The notes under the pieces were generated by a model that was not told where the DNA came from, did not search any database, and saw nothing but the letters and a program-made list of their open reading frames with translations. Positions 49,276 through 61,711 of a stretch of 64,000 nucleotides of DNA are shown here, piece by piece; positions within the stretch are counted from its first letter, which is position 1; each line of letters begins with the position of its first letter. The stretch is from positions 7,256,501 through 7,320,500 of the forward strand of contig NC_092317.1 in the NCBI RefSeq assembly GCF_036785885.1, given 5' to 3'. This stretch comes from Coffea arabica. Its lineage: Eukaryota; Streptophyta; Magnoliopsida; Gentianales; Rubiaceae. A program made the translations under genes and the position numbers.

Positions 49276-51115
49276 GCTCATTTGGGAAAAATATACTTCT
49301 GCAGCCCAGGTGCTTTTCGCTATTACTTCACTGTACTGCAATTTGGGAAAGAGCCCCGAAAGAGAACTTAAATAGTTAAACTAGTAAAAAGTTGGATAAG
49401 CATTAGATTTAATGTACACATCTGACGACCAATAGTTTCAGAAGGAAGCCAACGGAGATGAGTCTATTTCTAATTTGGCAAGGCAACTTCGTGTTTCTTA
49501 TAAATTCTCCTGGTCATAATTGGGTACCAGCTAAAAAAAGAGTAAAAGAGTATGTATATATCAGCCCCGGTTATATTCAGTATTTAAATAAGGACAATAC
49601 TAGCATTTCAATTATCATGATTGATTTCCCTTACATTTTCACTTTACTTAAAAACTGAGGAGAGTATTGTAGATATTTTGAAATATTAGAGGAGTCATGT
49701 GATAATAAACGGAACAACAAAAACGTACATACTAAATTAATAATTTAACCTATAAAATTTTTGCTTGCTTCATACTTTTTAATGACTTTAATTGCACCCT
49801 AAACTGGACCCTTTGTACACTAAAGTTACCAATTGTTAACTCTTGACATCTTATAATTTCATTTAAAACACACTAAGTCTGCAGTTATCATAATCTTTAA
49901 ATCACCCTAATAGCTAAGCTGTTGATAAAAGTTGAAGCAAAAAATGTAAGGGAAAAATTGGGAAGCAGATACGTTTAAGTTCGTATTCTGTTTTTCAATT
50001 ACGTGTAATGCTATTTATTTTGGATTTGAGGAAACTTTGAAATTTATAAGAATGTGAAATGGGGATTATTTTGAATATTTCAATAAACTGAATTAAGATG
50101 CTCAATTTGAAATACTAGAAGGAACTTACTGCTTGAAGTGTTTTTAATTTATGAAATTTAAAAAATAGAAACATTGAATACTAGCTGAAAAAGTAAAAAT
50201 AATAATAATAAGAAGAACATTGAATGCTAGCTGAAAAGGTAACAAGAGCTTATAGACACACACATAAATGTATGTATCTACAGGACACGGGGCTCGAACA
50301 GTCATCAGAAAAATCATTTAGATCGGTTTTGTGCAAAATGCATAAGATGTAATTTTGTATGCAAACGGTGTAACTCATTTTCAATAACATGTAACTATAG
50401 AACAAAATTTTGTGGATCCCACACATAGTGTGAAAAACGATGTATAAGATGCAATCTGGATCTTACATTTTTTTTTTGACAAATCATTGCCATCAACCTT
50501 CCAGAACGGTTACTTTCTGCAACTGTTCCTACCCCTCCTCTGTATGTACATACGTCAATACGTATATAAAGTATTGAAACTTACGTTATTGAACTAGAAT
50601 TAGTCTTCCTACCACTTGAAGTGTAGAAACATTTTTTTTTTGTTTAAAGTGTAGAGATATATTTTTGGGGTCTAAATGCATGTAATTTGTATGGAAAAGA
50701 TAGTAGAAATTTTAAAATTGTTATGTGCATATACTGGAATCTACTTTTTTAAACAAATCGAACAATCCTTTAATACGTACAAATTGAGGCGATTATGTGG
50801 TAACAACTTTGGTTTTAGTTGTCATGATTGCACCAAAAATACTCTCCATATAAGCATGAAGTTTCCTACATTGTACTTTTATATGAACAACGTATTATTG
50901 ACTCTATTCTATTTTTATTTTTTCCTTTTAGGTTAATAAAGTCCGATGCTCGAAAAGTAAACAAGTCAAGTCAACAAACTTATTCTATTAAATATGAGGA
51001 AAACCCGTCAAGAGATAAATAATAAATTTTGACTGAGAGACAGCTAGCCTTGCTCAGCTGCCTCCCAGATTCTATTATTTTGGTTCGTTGAACTCAAAAG
51101 CTCAAACAATTACTG
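49276..51115. other. AT-rich spacer, no gene seen
   Basis: No gene is supported. Frames at 50676-51022 are short, overlapping and AT-driven. Confidence 0.5.
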
Positions 51116-51119
51116 GATT

Positions 51120-51830
51120 ACAAAAATACTCCCTGCCGACAAGAAAGTAAGCAAAAGTTCTTGTAATTTGGATTATTCCACATCTCTCATACTTTAATCT
51201 CCTTCTTATCATAATCTAAACCGCTTAAATACATTATTAAAATTCATAATCATGTAGCCCATACCCATGTGTCTCTTTCTAAAGTTTTACTATGTTTATT
51301 ATGTTGAATATGATCGTACGGATGGTAGGCAGATTATAATTAATTAGGAATCATTAATTACTAAAATATAGCAAATTGTTGTTACCCTCTATCGTATGAA
51401 GGAAACCATCAAGTCACTCCTGTCCTTCCAAAGAATTGTTGATTCACGAGAGGGGATGCATTGTCAAAAGGAAACCTGGAATTTTCTTTTTTTGGCAATT
51501 AATTAAGCTATTTGTCGTAGAAATGAATGGATACAATGCAGGACTGACTCTTAGGTCAATTTTCATGTAAGCCTGGTCAACAGTTCAAAATAAAATGTAT
51601 CAGTGATAGTCTGACAGATATACATGGAAAGAAGAACCAACAAATAAAACGTGGAAAAGGATGGAAATTTGGAGGGGGGAGGGAGAAATTTTATTATTTT
51701 ATGTCGTTTGTGGCGCTTCCTGTTTTTGACAAGTCGATTTCTTTGTGAATGGTGATTAACGCTAGAACTTAAAAAGCAGTTTCACAGATTAGGATTTTGG
51801 GAGCCACTTCTGCACCCAAAATGGAGCCAC
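51120..51830. repeat. duplicated flank segment, copy 2
   Basis: The stretch contains ctccctgccgacaagaaag and gtccttccaaagaattgttgattca as at 39720-40010, then gacaagtcgatttctttgtg as in the 3' flank of kinase C. It precedes the XTH relic by about 1 kb, as the similar text at 60160 precedes the intact XTH. Confidence 0.5.
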
Positions 51831-52023
51831 TCGGAGAAGGTAATGGTTCATAGCCAACTTTATGTACACGCATTAGAAACACACTATTGAGTTCAAATTT
51901 AAGATCAAAGTTTAAATCAGTTTCGATTAAACGACTAATCTGGTTAATTAATGACCTAATTACTATTTCATGATCATGAGAATTCTTGAAGTTAAGCTCT
52001 CAAAATGCACAATGTGTTAGGCC

Positions 52024-52519
52024 TAGGGGTGATACTAAACCGAATAGCTTGACTCGAGCTTGCAAACTACTCGGTCAATAGCTCGGTTCGAGCTCATTTT
52101 GACAGAGCTCAAACTGCTCAATAAAAGCAGCAAGCCAAGCTCGAGTTTCAATATTTTACACTCAAAGGCTCGACGAGACTAATTGATTTTTTTATAATAT
52201 ATATTTTAATTTTTTTATATTTATTATTGTGAAATATCAATAATATCCTTTATTTAAAATTATATGTAAAATATTAATTTTTATTATATGAATTTGATTA
52301 GGCTTGATTGAGTTCGAATAGGCTCGATTGAACTTGATTTGATTTAATAAAATTTAATGAAACTCGAGTTCGAGCTCGAACTCAAATAACATAAATTGAA
52401 GTCGAGTTCGAACTCAAGCTCGACTTCTAAAAGTTTGACGAACTCAAGTTCAATCTCGAACTTAGTTATTTTACCTTAAGTCGAGCTCGAGTAGTCGATT
52501 CGGCTCGAATACACCCTTT
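52024..52519. mobile_element. hAT-type MITE, CGAGC-rich, second copy
   Basis: It starts TAGGGGTGATACTAAACCG and ends ...gaatacaccctt, with a perfect 8-bp target duplication, gttaggcc, at 52016-52023 and 52520-52527. The interior is full of ctcgagctcgaactc-type text like the element at 3518-3888, with which it shares the TAGGGGTG end. Non-coding. Confidence 0.87.
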
Positions 52520-52739
52520 GTTAGGCCCTCGAAAGGTATTGGGTCGAGCACTTCATAAGCCTGAATTTTTAACCTGCATTAGATCACTATTGAATTCGTC
52601 AATAAAATAGCTGTGATTTTTTTTTTTCATGAGACTTAGTTCATTAGCATGATCCACGATGACTTAATTTATAACAAAAACAACCAATTCTAAAGTTATT
52701 AGTATATATTTTGTATTATATGGCATTATTAGATTTTTC

Positions 52740-53184
52740 GTACCTGTCACACCAATCCCTGAAAGTAGAAAAATGACAAATAGAGAAAACCAGAATGGAA
52801 ACAAAAAGAAAAAGAATTATGCACTGGTTAATTCCATTTGTATCTTCTTGCTCCTATGACGTAAATATCCATATCATCTTATAAGCACTGGAGTCTAAGT
52901 TTTTCTTCTTCTTCTTCTTCATTTTCATTCTTTTATGGTGATCATGTAAAGCAAAATAACTTCTTTTCTCAATTGTAACACAGAATTCTACCAGATATCG
53001 AGTTGATGAAGCCCCCATCAAAGTTCTTGAAAATGAAGAAGAAATTGTTGTGCCATTCCAAAGCAATCCCCCCTTTGTTGCAACATTCGGATCAGTTGTG
53101 GCTGATGCATCTGGGATTAGTGATCCTGTAGCTAAATGTGGAAAGCCAGGGAAATTATGTTGGATACCAGTATGGGGGCTCTAG
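52740..53184 (+). pseudogene. XTH relic: promoter region joined to a partial last exon
   Basis: The text at 52755-52855 matches the promoter region of the intact XTH gene (61450-61610). The text at 52940-52994 matches the end of its intron 3, and 52995-53184 matches parts of its exon 4: YRVDEAPIKVLENEEE, then FVATFGS and GISDPVAKCGKPGKLCW. Exons 1-3, including the catalytic HDE.DFE motif, are absent. Within exon 4 the stretch equivalent to [15 protein letters not shown] is deleted. The frame ends at TAG (53182-53184). A MITE begins 2 bases later. It is non-functional. Confidence 0.85.
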
Positions 53185-53185
53185 A

Positions 53186-53689
53186 GGGCAAATTACACTT
53201 TCCCCCCTGCGATGTAGCTAATTTTCACATAACCCCCTATAGTTTTAAAAATTATATATAATCCTCTTATAATTGGGATTAAAGTGTCAAAGTGACAGAA
53301 ATGATCATCTATAATGAAACCTATAAAAATGTCGAAATTACCCTTATTTAAGAACTAAAATGGCTGAAATGACTAAAATATATAAACATAATATGCATGA
53401 CACTTTAACCCTGTATGATTTTGTATTTTACCATATAACCACCTTATAGTTTAGTATTTTACCATGTAACCCCCTTATAATTTTCAATATATATACATTA
53501 CCCCCTGTAGTTAATAAATAATTTTTAAAATTATACAGGGTTATTTTTGATATTTTAGTTGACTCCGTTATGGATTATAAATTTCGTCATTTTGACATTT
53601 TAATCCATACCATAAGGGGGGTTATGCATAGATTTTGAAATCATAGAAGAGTTATGTAATAAAATACTAAACCTAAAGTGTAATTTACC
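53186..53689. mobile_element. MULE-type MITE next to the XTH relic
   Basis: Ends gggcaaattacactttc and aaagtgtaatttacc are inverted repeats. The body has the same ataacccc/ggggttat text as 53715-54183 and 33229-33742. Flanks ggctctaga and ggctccata agree at 7 of 9 bases, a worn 9-bp duplication. It is older than its neighbour. Confidence 0.7.
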
Positions 53690-53714
53690 TGGCTCCATAT
53701 GGTAGAATGCGAAA

Positions 53715-54183
53715 GGGTAAATTACACTTTACCCCCTGTGATTTAGTATTTTTCTACATAACTCTTCTATGGTTTTAAAAACTATACATAACCCCCTCGT
53801 AGTTTGGATTAAAGTGTCAAAGTGACGGAAATGGTTATTCGTAACGGAACTTTTAAAAATATCGAAATTACCCTTATAAATACATGACACACTAACTCCG
53901 TATGATTTTATATTTTACCATATAACCCCTTTATGGTTTAATACTTTATCATATAATCTCTTTATGATTTTTAAAATATACACATAACCCCCTTGATTAA
54001 TAAATAATTTTTAACTTTACAAAGGGTATTTTTGAAATTTTAGGTGATTTCGTTACGAATGATTATTTTCATCACTTTGATATTTTAATTCAAATCATGA
54101 GGGGGTTATGTATAGCTTTTGAAATCATAGGGAGATTATATAAAAAAAAAATTAAACTACAGAGGGTAAAGTGTAATTTGCCC
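53715..54183. mobile_element. MULE-type MITE, second adjacent copy
   Basis: It starts GGGTAAATTACACTTTACC and ends gtaaagtgtaatttgccc. A perfect 9-bp target duplication, aatgcgaaa, lies at 53706-53714 and 54184-54192. 469 bp, non-coding, same family as 33229-33742. Confidence 0.9.
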
Positions 54184-54192
54184 AATGCGAAA

Positions 54193-54690
54193 TCATAGCC
54201 GGTAAATATTAAATTCATGCTATTCACTTGAATCCTTTATTCTACAAGTGAAACCTTGGAATCAATTATGCCCGTCAAAGTGCGGTTAATCACGCGGAGT
54301 TATATGGTCAAAAAGGGATTTGGAAAATGATCCTCTTTTAGACGTTAATTGTGTCTTTTCGAGACTAAAGTGATGCAATGCATGTGTAGCTTTCTCTTGT
54401 GTATACCTGCGTGCCAAAGCTTTTAAATTTCTTTAAACAATATGTAAAAGCAACATAGACTGATAACCAAAAGTGAATCCACAAAAATGTTTACAAAGGA
54501 AATAAGAGAGAAACCTCTTCCAAGAAGTACCAAGCATAGAGACAAAAGGACTCGTAAAAATTTTGCCTTAAAAAAAATGAGAAGATATTACAGAAGATAT
54601 ATACCGCTGGGGAAAAAAACAAAAATAAAAATAAAAATCCAGTAGTGCAGAAACAATACAAATGGCTTTATATTTAGCTTGAAAAAAATG
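54193..54690. other. 3' flank of kinase D
   Basis: No gene is seen. The part 54305-54410 is shared with the 3' flank of kinase B (30105-30230) and weakly with 60180-60260. Confidence 0.5.
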
Positions 54691-57600
54691 TCATCGAGCC
54701 TCCAAATCCGAAATTGTTACTGTATTGTTGGAGCAAGGTTCTGCATTCCGAACCAAATTGTCATTGTTCCGGCCGCCGGTAGCAGCAGAAAAAGCCGGTC
54801 GATATGGAACACGAAGACTGACTAGTGTTCCATTTAGCATGGAAATAACGTCAGACATGGTTGGTCTGTCGGCTGCATTTTCTTCACCACACAACAGCCC
54901 AACTTGAACATATCTTGAAATTTCATGCATGGCAATTGTCTCACCAAAACTAGGATCTGCAATGTCCGAAACCCTTCCTTCTTTCCATAAATCCCACACC
55001 TGATCAAATGTTTAGGAGCAAGAAAATGTCAGTGATCACAATCATTCTTCAGAAAATGTATGGAACTAAAAACTGAGAAATTGTATGTAACTGTCTGTAT
55101 ATGTGTCAAGATATATACTCACATGTCCTACTAAGTTTAAATGATCATCGGTGTCATTGAAAGTTGTGTTCTTCTTTCCGCTTATGATCTCCAACATCAT
55201 GACTCCGAAGCTGTAAACATCAGACTTCTCAGAGATGATGCCATTCATGGCATATTCAGGAGACATGTAGCCACTGTTTCATTGCCGCACTAACTAAGTT
55301 TAATCTCCATACATTCTGATATTATCATAATTAGGGAAGATGGAATTTAGCAAGCAGGAAGATTGAATTGGTACTCACTAGGTCCCAACGACTCTCAATG
55401 TATTTGCACGTGATTCATCATCTCCAAAAATTCTTGCTGTCCCAAAATCAGAAATCTTGGGATTCAGGTCATTATCCAACAAAACATTGCTTGTTTTGAG
55501 ATCTCTGTGGATGATTTTTAATCTGGAATACTTGTGGAGGTACAACAGCCCTTGAGCTATCCCTTCAATAATACTGGAACGCCTTCTCCAATCTAGTACT
55601 GCCCGTTTTGTAGTATCTGTGAAAAAAAAATGCACAAACACACACAAAATAGTGGGTAAATGATTATCATTAAACAAGCCATAGACAAGAAAATATGATA
55701 TATATCGTGTCTTTTTTTTTATAACTAAGTTTGTAAATAGACAAGAGAAAAGAAAATTGATGAAATTGATTTGAAGTCGGTACAACTCTCCAAGCACATG
55801 TTGGGCAAAAAAAAAAAAAAACGATAGTTAAACTCACCAAAAATAAATGAATCCAAGCTACCATTGGGCAAGTACTCATAAACTAGTATCCGGTCCTCCC
55901 CATGAATGCAGTATCCCAAAAGTTTTACAAGGTTTCGATGTTGCAGCTTAGAGATCACTGTCACTTCATTCTTGAATTGCTCAATTCCATGGCCGGACAT
56001 TATTTTCAATCTTTTCACCGCAATCTCTTGCCCAGTAGACAACTTTCCCTGGACCACAAAACTTGTTATTTAAAGCCAGTTTAAAGTCTTGAGATAATGC
56101 AATTGCAAAAAGAAATTAGAATGCTAGGTCCTTAAGAGTCTAGAGATGATAGCATCGTTACCTTGTACACTGGACCAAATCCTCCTTGACCAAGTTTGTT
56201 TTCATCAGAAAAATTATTTGTTGCCATTTCTATGCTGGTAAACTCGAAAACAGATGATTCATCATCCCTTTTTTCATGAAGCTGCTGGAACTTCTCTAAA
56301 CCTGACAGATCAAGCAACAATAGCTCAAGCAACAGTAAACCTGCTCGAACTTCCCTAAAAAACTCATGATTGACAGTCAGTTAACATTAATCTACCTTCA
56401 TGGCGACGAATTTTGCTTTGTCGATTACAACATAGGTAAAGTAACGTAAGAGTCCCCAAAAATGTTACTAGAGCACCACCAATAGATAACTTCACTTTCC
56501 AGGTCTCTGACTTCTTTTTTCGGCATGGAGCAAGCTCAGGTGATGGGATAGATGGAAGACCTAGCTTGGTTGTAGCCAAACAACATGCACAGGAAAAAAT
56601 GAAAGATACTGCAGCTTGATATCATAGCTAAAAGAAATTAAAAGTTCCTTAATGTACAAGTTTTCTATGCGCTTTTTTTTCTCTCTTTTTTTTTAATTTC
56701 AAAAGTGGAAATCATCATCATTCAAGTTCATCAGTTTCGGTGTTTTCCAATTTGTGCTCACCATATCTAGATGAATTCGGATTAATCACTTCAACCAACT
56801 AATATTAGGAGTTGAACAAGCACTTGAACAAAGACACAAGTTAAAACAGAAACAGTTTGCGTGTACCTTTCTCCAAAACAAAGCTTTCGCGGGCAAAAAT
56901 TGTTTGTTTATTTGAAGAAATAAGTTTTCCATGTCGTCTGATAGCCATTTTACAGCCCATAGCAACACCGTCCTGATCGTATGCAGTATTAGAATAAGCA
57001 TAGCACGAACAGTTTCTTCTGCATCTCAACTTACAAAAGCGAAGAGCATTGTCATTATAGGACACTTCATCCCACGCAACCAAGTCACCCATTATTTCCT
57101 TAAATCCATCACCGACGCCACAAGAATTCGTACACCCTTTGGGCTGATCTTTCGTGGTCCTGTAAGTGATTACATCACAAACTGCCAATACCTGTGCATT
57201 GGTAAAATCCCCACTACTAACTGTAATATTCCCACTTTCGCTAAAAATTAGTAAGGCAAAGGGATCAGTACTACTATTCCACGTGAAATAGGTCTCATTT
57301 GGAGTGGATACATAGTAAAAATTGAAACCAAAACTATCCGATATATCAAGAAAGCTGAGCTTTTGGCCATCCCATGTCCCACTTCTCCAATAAACCACTC
57401 CATCTTGCGTAATAGTAATCTCCCTGGTATTATTCAAATCGACGCCTAATGTAGAAGAAGGTTGGTTATAGCTTGGTGATGAAGTTAGAAATCTTGTACC
57501 TGATTGCAAAATCCCAAGTTTCATTCCTTGAAGCCACTTATTACTCGGATGGTCAAAGCTTTGCCAGACAGTATTCCCTCCAGGTGCTCTCAAAACCAGG

Positions 57601-58013
57601 TTCCCGTTGTCAAGTAAAATTGCAGTAGTGTTGCTAATCATAATAGGCTGTTCAGAATTCACAACGATTACAGGACTGTGAGAAGTGTCATATACAACCA
57701 GCCTTCCATCTGCATTCATGGTTAAAAATGCAGGCTCTTTGCTGGCTGGAGTCTGGTAGCTGTCGCTGGCCCAGACGTCAATTGATCGAAGCATGGACAT
57801 GTATTGGATCACCAGGAACCATAACCAGCTATAGGGATGAGTGATGGTGAGCCGAAAACGCTGGTTGGAAGACTCCAATAAGTCTCCATGGTATACAAGT
57901 ACGGATTCGTTAACTCCAAGTGTATCTTTACCTTGAGAAACACAGAACAGGGAGAAATAAAAAGCAAAAATGCAAGAAAGAATTGCCAAATATTGCCTGC
58001 AAGATCTGCCCAT
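54691..58013 (-). CDS. receptor kinase D: G-type lectin S-receptor-like Ser/Thr kinase
   Basis: Seven exons splice in frame to 784 residues: 58013-56867, 56560-56396, 56295-56162, 56048-55838, 55616-55379, 55273-55123, 54999-54691. Domains run as in B: signal peptide, bulb lectin ([23 protein letters not shown]), S-locus region ([14 protein letters not shown]), PAN-like cluster ([15 protein letters not shown]), membrane helix ([18 protein letters not shown]) and a kinase with [33 protein letters not shown] and YMSPEYAM, ending TISDLEAR. All catalytic motifs are intact, so it is predicted to be an active plasma-membrane Ser/Thr kinase of the SD1/CES101-like group. The acceptor of intron 1 used by B is changed here, and a CTAG acceptor a few bases downstream keeps the frame at the cost of two residues. 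The ligand is unknown. Confidence 0.93.
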
Positions 58014-58069
58014 TCTTGGTATCTTCGGTAAACGCTAGAATATGTTTTTCTTGCGCTGTCTTGCTAATG

Positions 58070-58083
58070 CTGATATAAGGATG
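58070..58083 (-). promoter_or_regulatory. conserved TATA-like element upstream of kinase D
   Basis: CATCCTTATATCAG on the minus strand, about 60 bases before the start codon, is the same string seen upstream of B and, with changes, C. Confidence 0.45.
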
Positions 58084-58272
58084 AATGTCCTTTCATTTCT
58101 CAAAATAAAAAATTGCCTGATTGGGGGATACTATGAAGTGGGAAAGGCTGACTACAAGGAAACTGACGAAAAGTGGAAAAATTATACTTGGGCTGCCACT
58201 GCCCCATGTGCTTTTGCTAAACTAGTCAATTAATTGGAATTCTCCACATTGCAACACGGGAAAGATCCTCAG

Positions 58273-58572
58273 CATGGTTCAAAGTCGCGGTCGCGGTCGC
58301 GGCTTGGACCGTTTCACATCGGTCTCGGCATATTGGTCGTGGCCTCGGCGAGACGTGAATTTTTAAAATATTTAATATTCTAAAAATTGTAAAAAATATG
58401 ATAAATAAAAATAATTAAAAATTAATAAAAATAATAAAAATTCAAGTTGACTCGAAGTGACTCGGCCGTTTTAACCCTTCACGGTGACGTCTCAGCCTAT
58501 CACGTATCTCGGAAACGTTTCGTCGCGATCTAGCCCGAGATGTCTCGGTCTCAACCGAGTCTTCGAACCATG
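58273..58572. mobile_element. hAT-type MITE, CG-rich ends
   Basis: It starts CATGGTTCAAAGTCGCGG and ends cttcgaaccatg. A perfect 8-bp target duplication, atcctcag, lies at 58265-58272 and 58573-58580. Near its left end are three tandem copies of gtcgcg. 300 bp, non-coding. It lies about 260 bp upstream of kinase D. Confidence 0.88.
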
Positions 58573-58580
58573 ATCCTCAG

Positions 58581-61500
58581 TGAAGGACTTGAATTACTAA
58601 ATCCTCAGTATGATAAAATTACAATTAACCCACAATGATAGTAACAATAATACATACATAAAACAACTAATCCAGAAACATTAACCAGCTGATGTCGAAC
58701 AAATTTTCAAGTCTTATTGGACCTCACAAGACCTTTCGATGGCAAGCTAAGGTTGGAAGAAACTTGAACGTGCAACAAATTTTTAAAAAATATTATTAAT
58801 CTTTAGCTCGAGAAGAACTTTTGAGTTTATAAGACAGTGTCTGAATCGTCTTTAAGAGGCTATAGCTCCGTAATCTACCTGGTTAAATTTATTGAACCCA
58901 TTTTTTAGGCCAAAATTCCTTCATTTTGGTTACTTTTGGACCACTTTTAGTTATTCCTTTAGACTAACGATCCAAAGATTATTGACTTTGACGACAATAG
59001 GATGACTATAATAGCATAATTACATTAAAAAAAGAAAAGAGTGTACTAAGCAATCCATTGATTGAGACTTCGTTTGTCCGATAGCTGCCAAATTCTTACG
59101 TTGGAGAAAAACAATTTGTTAAATAGAAACTATAGGGCGAAAAAGTGGCTTTTTCTCGGTGGGAAACTGCTTCCATACATCGTATGTCCCAATCGACCCG
59201 ATTACCGGGGGAAAAAAAAAAGCCGAATAGAGAGAAAATTTGCTGAATCACGAAAAAAGAAAAAAAAAATTCTGATTCCACAAATATAGAGACGTGTTAT
59301 TGAGAATATTACATTGGTTTCGATTTCTTTTTTTTTTTCCCTTTTCTTGTTTACTTTTATGCTTCTTCTTGTTAATTTCTAGTTCATTCCAATGTAGTCA
59401 AACAAATCAGACGTCATCAAACATTTCTTCTTCCTTTCGTTTTGCAAATGATACCACTATTCTCAAACCAATCAAATGTCATCAAACATCATGCACCAAT
59501 TTGAGTAGTAACTATGGCTATGGCTGTAAATTAAATGAGATCGATCTTAACACACAGTTTTGACTCGATTTCAGTTTAATTTGTAACTAACTCGAGTTCG
59601 AATTCAAAACGAATTAACACTCCACTAATGGAGTGCCAAAGCCAATCCCAAATATACAATCATAGAAAGGAGCCACGGATAATTGGCTGGAGGTTTATCT
59701 CCGTTCTTAGCCCTTTCTCACTCATGAAAAGTCTCTTAAGAAATCTTGTCTCACTTAGCAAGATGAGGATATTCCTTTGGACTAATGGTTCGCAAAGTGT
59801 GTGTAGTGGGATTTGAGCAGAGCCAAAGAAGAACCAACCTCTTTAGGAGATTGGTACCCACGCAGAAGACAAGCCCATCATCCTAAATTTCAACAAATTT
59901 TTTCCCCTTAACAAAACTGTCCCTCTTCAGTTTAAAGCTTTTTTTTTTTTTTGTGGGAGTATGCCTTTGATTGACAGAATTCTGGGCACCTTTCTTCCTA
60001 GAATTCCGGGCACCTTTGATTGATAGAATTCTGAGCACCTTTCTTCCTTTCTGATGATGTATTTGGAATTCTGAAGGACACACTATTATTGCCTTCCTGG
60101 GAAATATTGAAAAATTAAGTTGCCCCACAGATAAAAGGAATTGTATTTGGAATCAGTACATCAAGTCAGTTCTGTCTTTCCTAAGAATTGTTAGCTAAAA
60201 GGCGTCATATGGTCAAAAACAGATAATTAATTGTGTCTTCTAGAGTGTAATAGTGCTAATTTCTTTCTTCTTTTTTTTATCCCTTCCTTTTCTATTCGCT
60301 TATCTTTCTGCGAAATCTTTTAATATTTTTATTTTTAAAAAAAATGTAAGAGTAGCCTAAATGACAAAAAATGAATGAAAAGAATACCAGCAACAAAAAA
60401 ATGTGGAAAATGGGGGGAAAATGTGGAAAAGGAAAGTTGGGAGGGAGAAAATATAAAGAAGAAAGAACCTGAGAAGATGTTACTACATGGAGGGATATTT
60501 TTAGAGGGGAAAAGTTCAAAATAAAATTGACTCAAATGAAAGATGAACAAATTTCCATCAAGTGTATCCATTTAATAATTATCATTTTCACCCTAAAACT
60601 AAATACTGGAGCAATTTCTTTTCCATCTCAGCAGATTAATTGTATTTTTTTTTTCTTTTGTGAGTTTATAGCAACAGTAGATAATATTCAATCATCAATA
60701 AATGAATGTAGAAACAAAGGACCGGGTATAACATAACATGTTGAAGTTCAAGTGCTGAAATTGCAGCTACGTCATTAATTCTCAATTTTTTTTAACTACA
60801 AAAGGAATTTTTTTTCCTCTTTTTATTGGAACCAAGACTCAAAATATGGCACATGATTTTCAAACTGCTCTGAAAAAGGTAAGAAAAAGAACTGCATGAC
60901 ATTTTATATGAAATATATAACAGCAAAGTTTTAATAAATACCACAGCAAAACAGAGAAAAAGGAATAAATTCTTTGCTATTCTATTCTCTTAACTTGATT
61001 ATTCAATTTTTTGTTATCAAGATGTTAGAATGCCAGCGAACAGAAATTTCGCTTTTTCTTTAGACCTTTTGGGTTTATATCGCTGTAAAGAATGGTTTAT
61101 TCTTTCCTCCATAGGACCAAAAAAATAAAAAGAAATGGTTATTAAAACTTTTAGAGCCACTGGAGAAAGCCATTGTTTCGTAAAAATTGCAAAGACTAAA
61201 GGTAAATCCAAAAATTTTTACAATATATGATAAAAGTTCTCCAGTTTATATATATAATACATTCAGGGGTGGTTATCTTTCATAGTCTTATAGATGATCA
61301 TAAACCGAAAAGAACAAATTCTAAAAAAAAAAAAAAAAATGGTCTATTTTATATATGTGGTTAATACATCCAGTCTGTATTAGATTCTCTTATACCTGTA
61401 ACCAAATCCCCTCTCTAATGGGGCCTTTAATTCCCTAACCAAAGTCCCTGAAAATAGAAAATGACAAATAGAGAGAAACAGAAAGGAAGCAAAAGGAATG

Positions 61501-61660
61501 GGGATTATGCAGTTGTTGCAGTTCCAACTTGCCCCAAGTGACTGTTCAGTGCTAACAAAATTGTACAGATTAAGGCTTATACTAATTTCCATTTGGATCT
61601 TCCTGCTCCCACTTTCTGAAACTCCATGTCATCTTAGCTGCCCCGGTGCCCAGTTTTAGG
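58581..61660. other. spacer between kinase D and XTH
   Basis: No gene is supported; open frames are short and overlap on both strands. The part 60140-60260 matches the duplicated flank segments at 39.9, 51.4 and 54.3 kb weakly. From 61440 to 61620 is the XTH promoter-proximal sequence shared with the relic at 52.8 kb. Confidence 0.5.
59967..60047. repeat. short tandem repeat of agaattc.gggcaccttt
   Basis: Three near-copies of agaattctgggcacctttctt (about 59977, 59999 and 60025) alternate with ttgattga. Non-coding. Confidence 0.65.
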
Positions 61661-61662
61661 TC

Positions 61663-61670
61663 TATAAAAA
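61663..61670 (+). promoter_or_regulatory. TATA box of the XTH gene
   Basis: TATAAAAA lies 42-49 bases upstream of the start codon, in a region otherwise conserved with the XTH relic at 52.8 kb. Confidence 0.65.
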
Positions 61671-61711
61671 CTGGCCTCAAACTTTGTTAGCACTTGTAAT
61701 TTTTCAAGAAA

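Noticed and set aside
50676-51022. Overlapping 86- and 64-codon frames in the spacer right of kinase C
   Set aside because: Strong AT bias, no domain, no splice context, and two frames of equal quality overlap.
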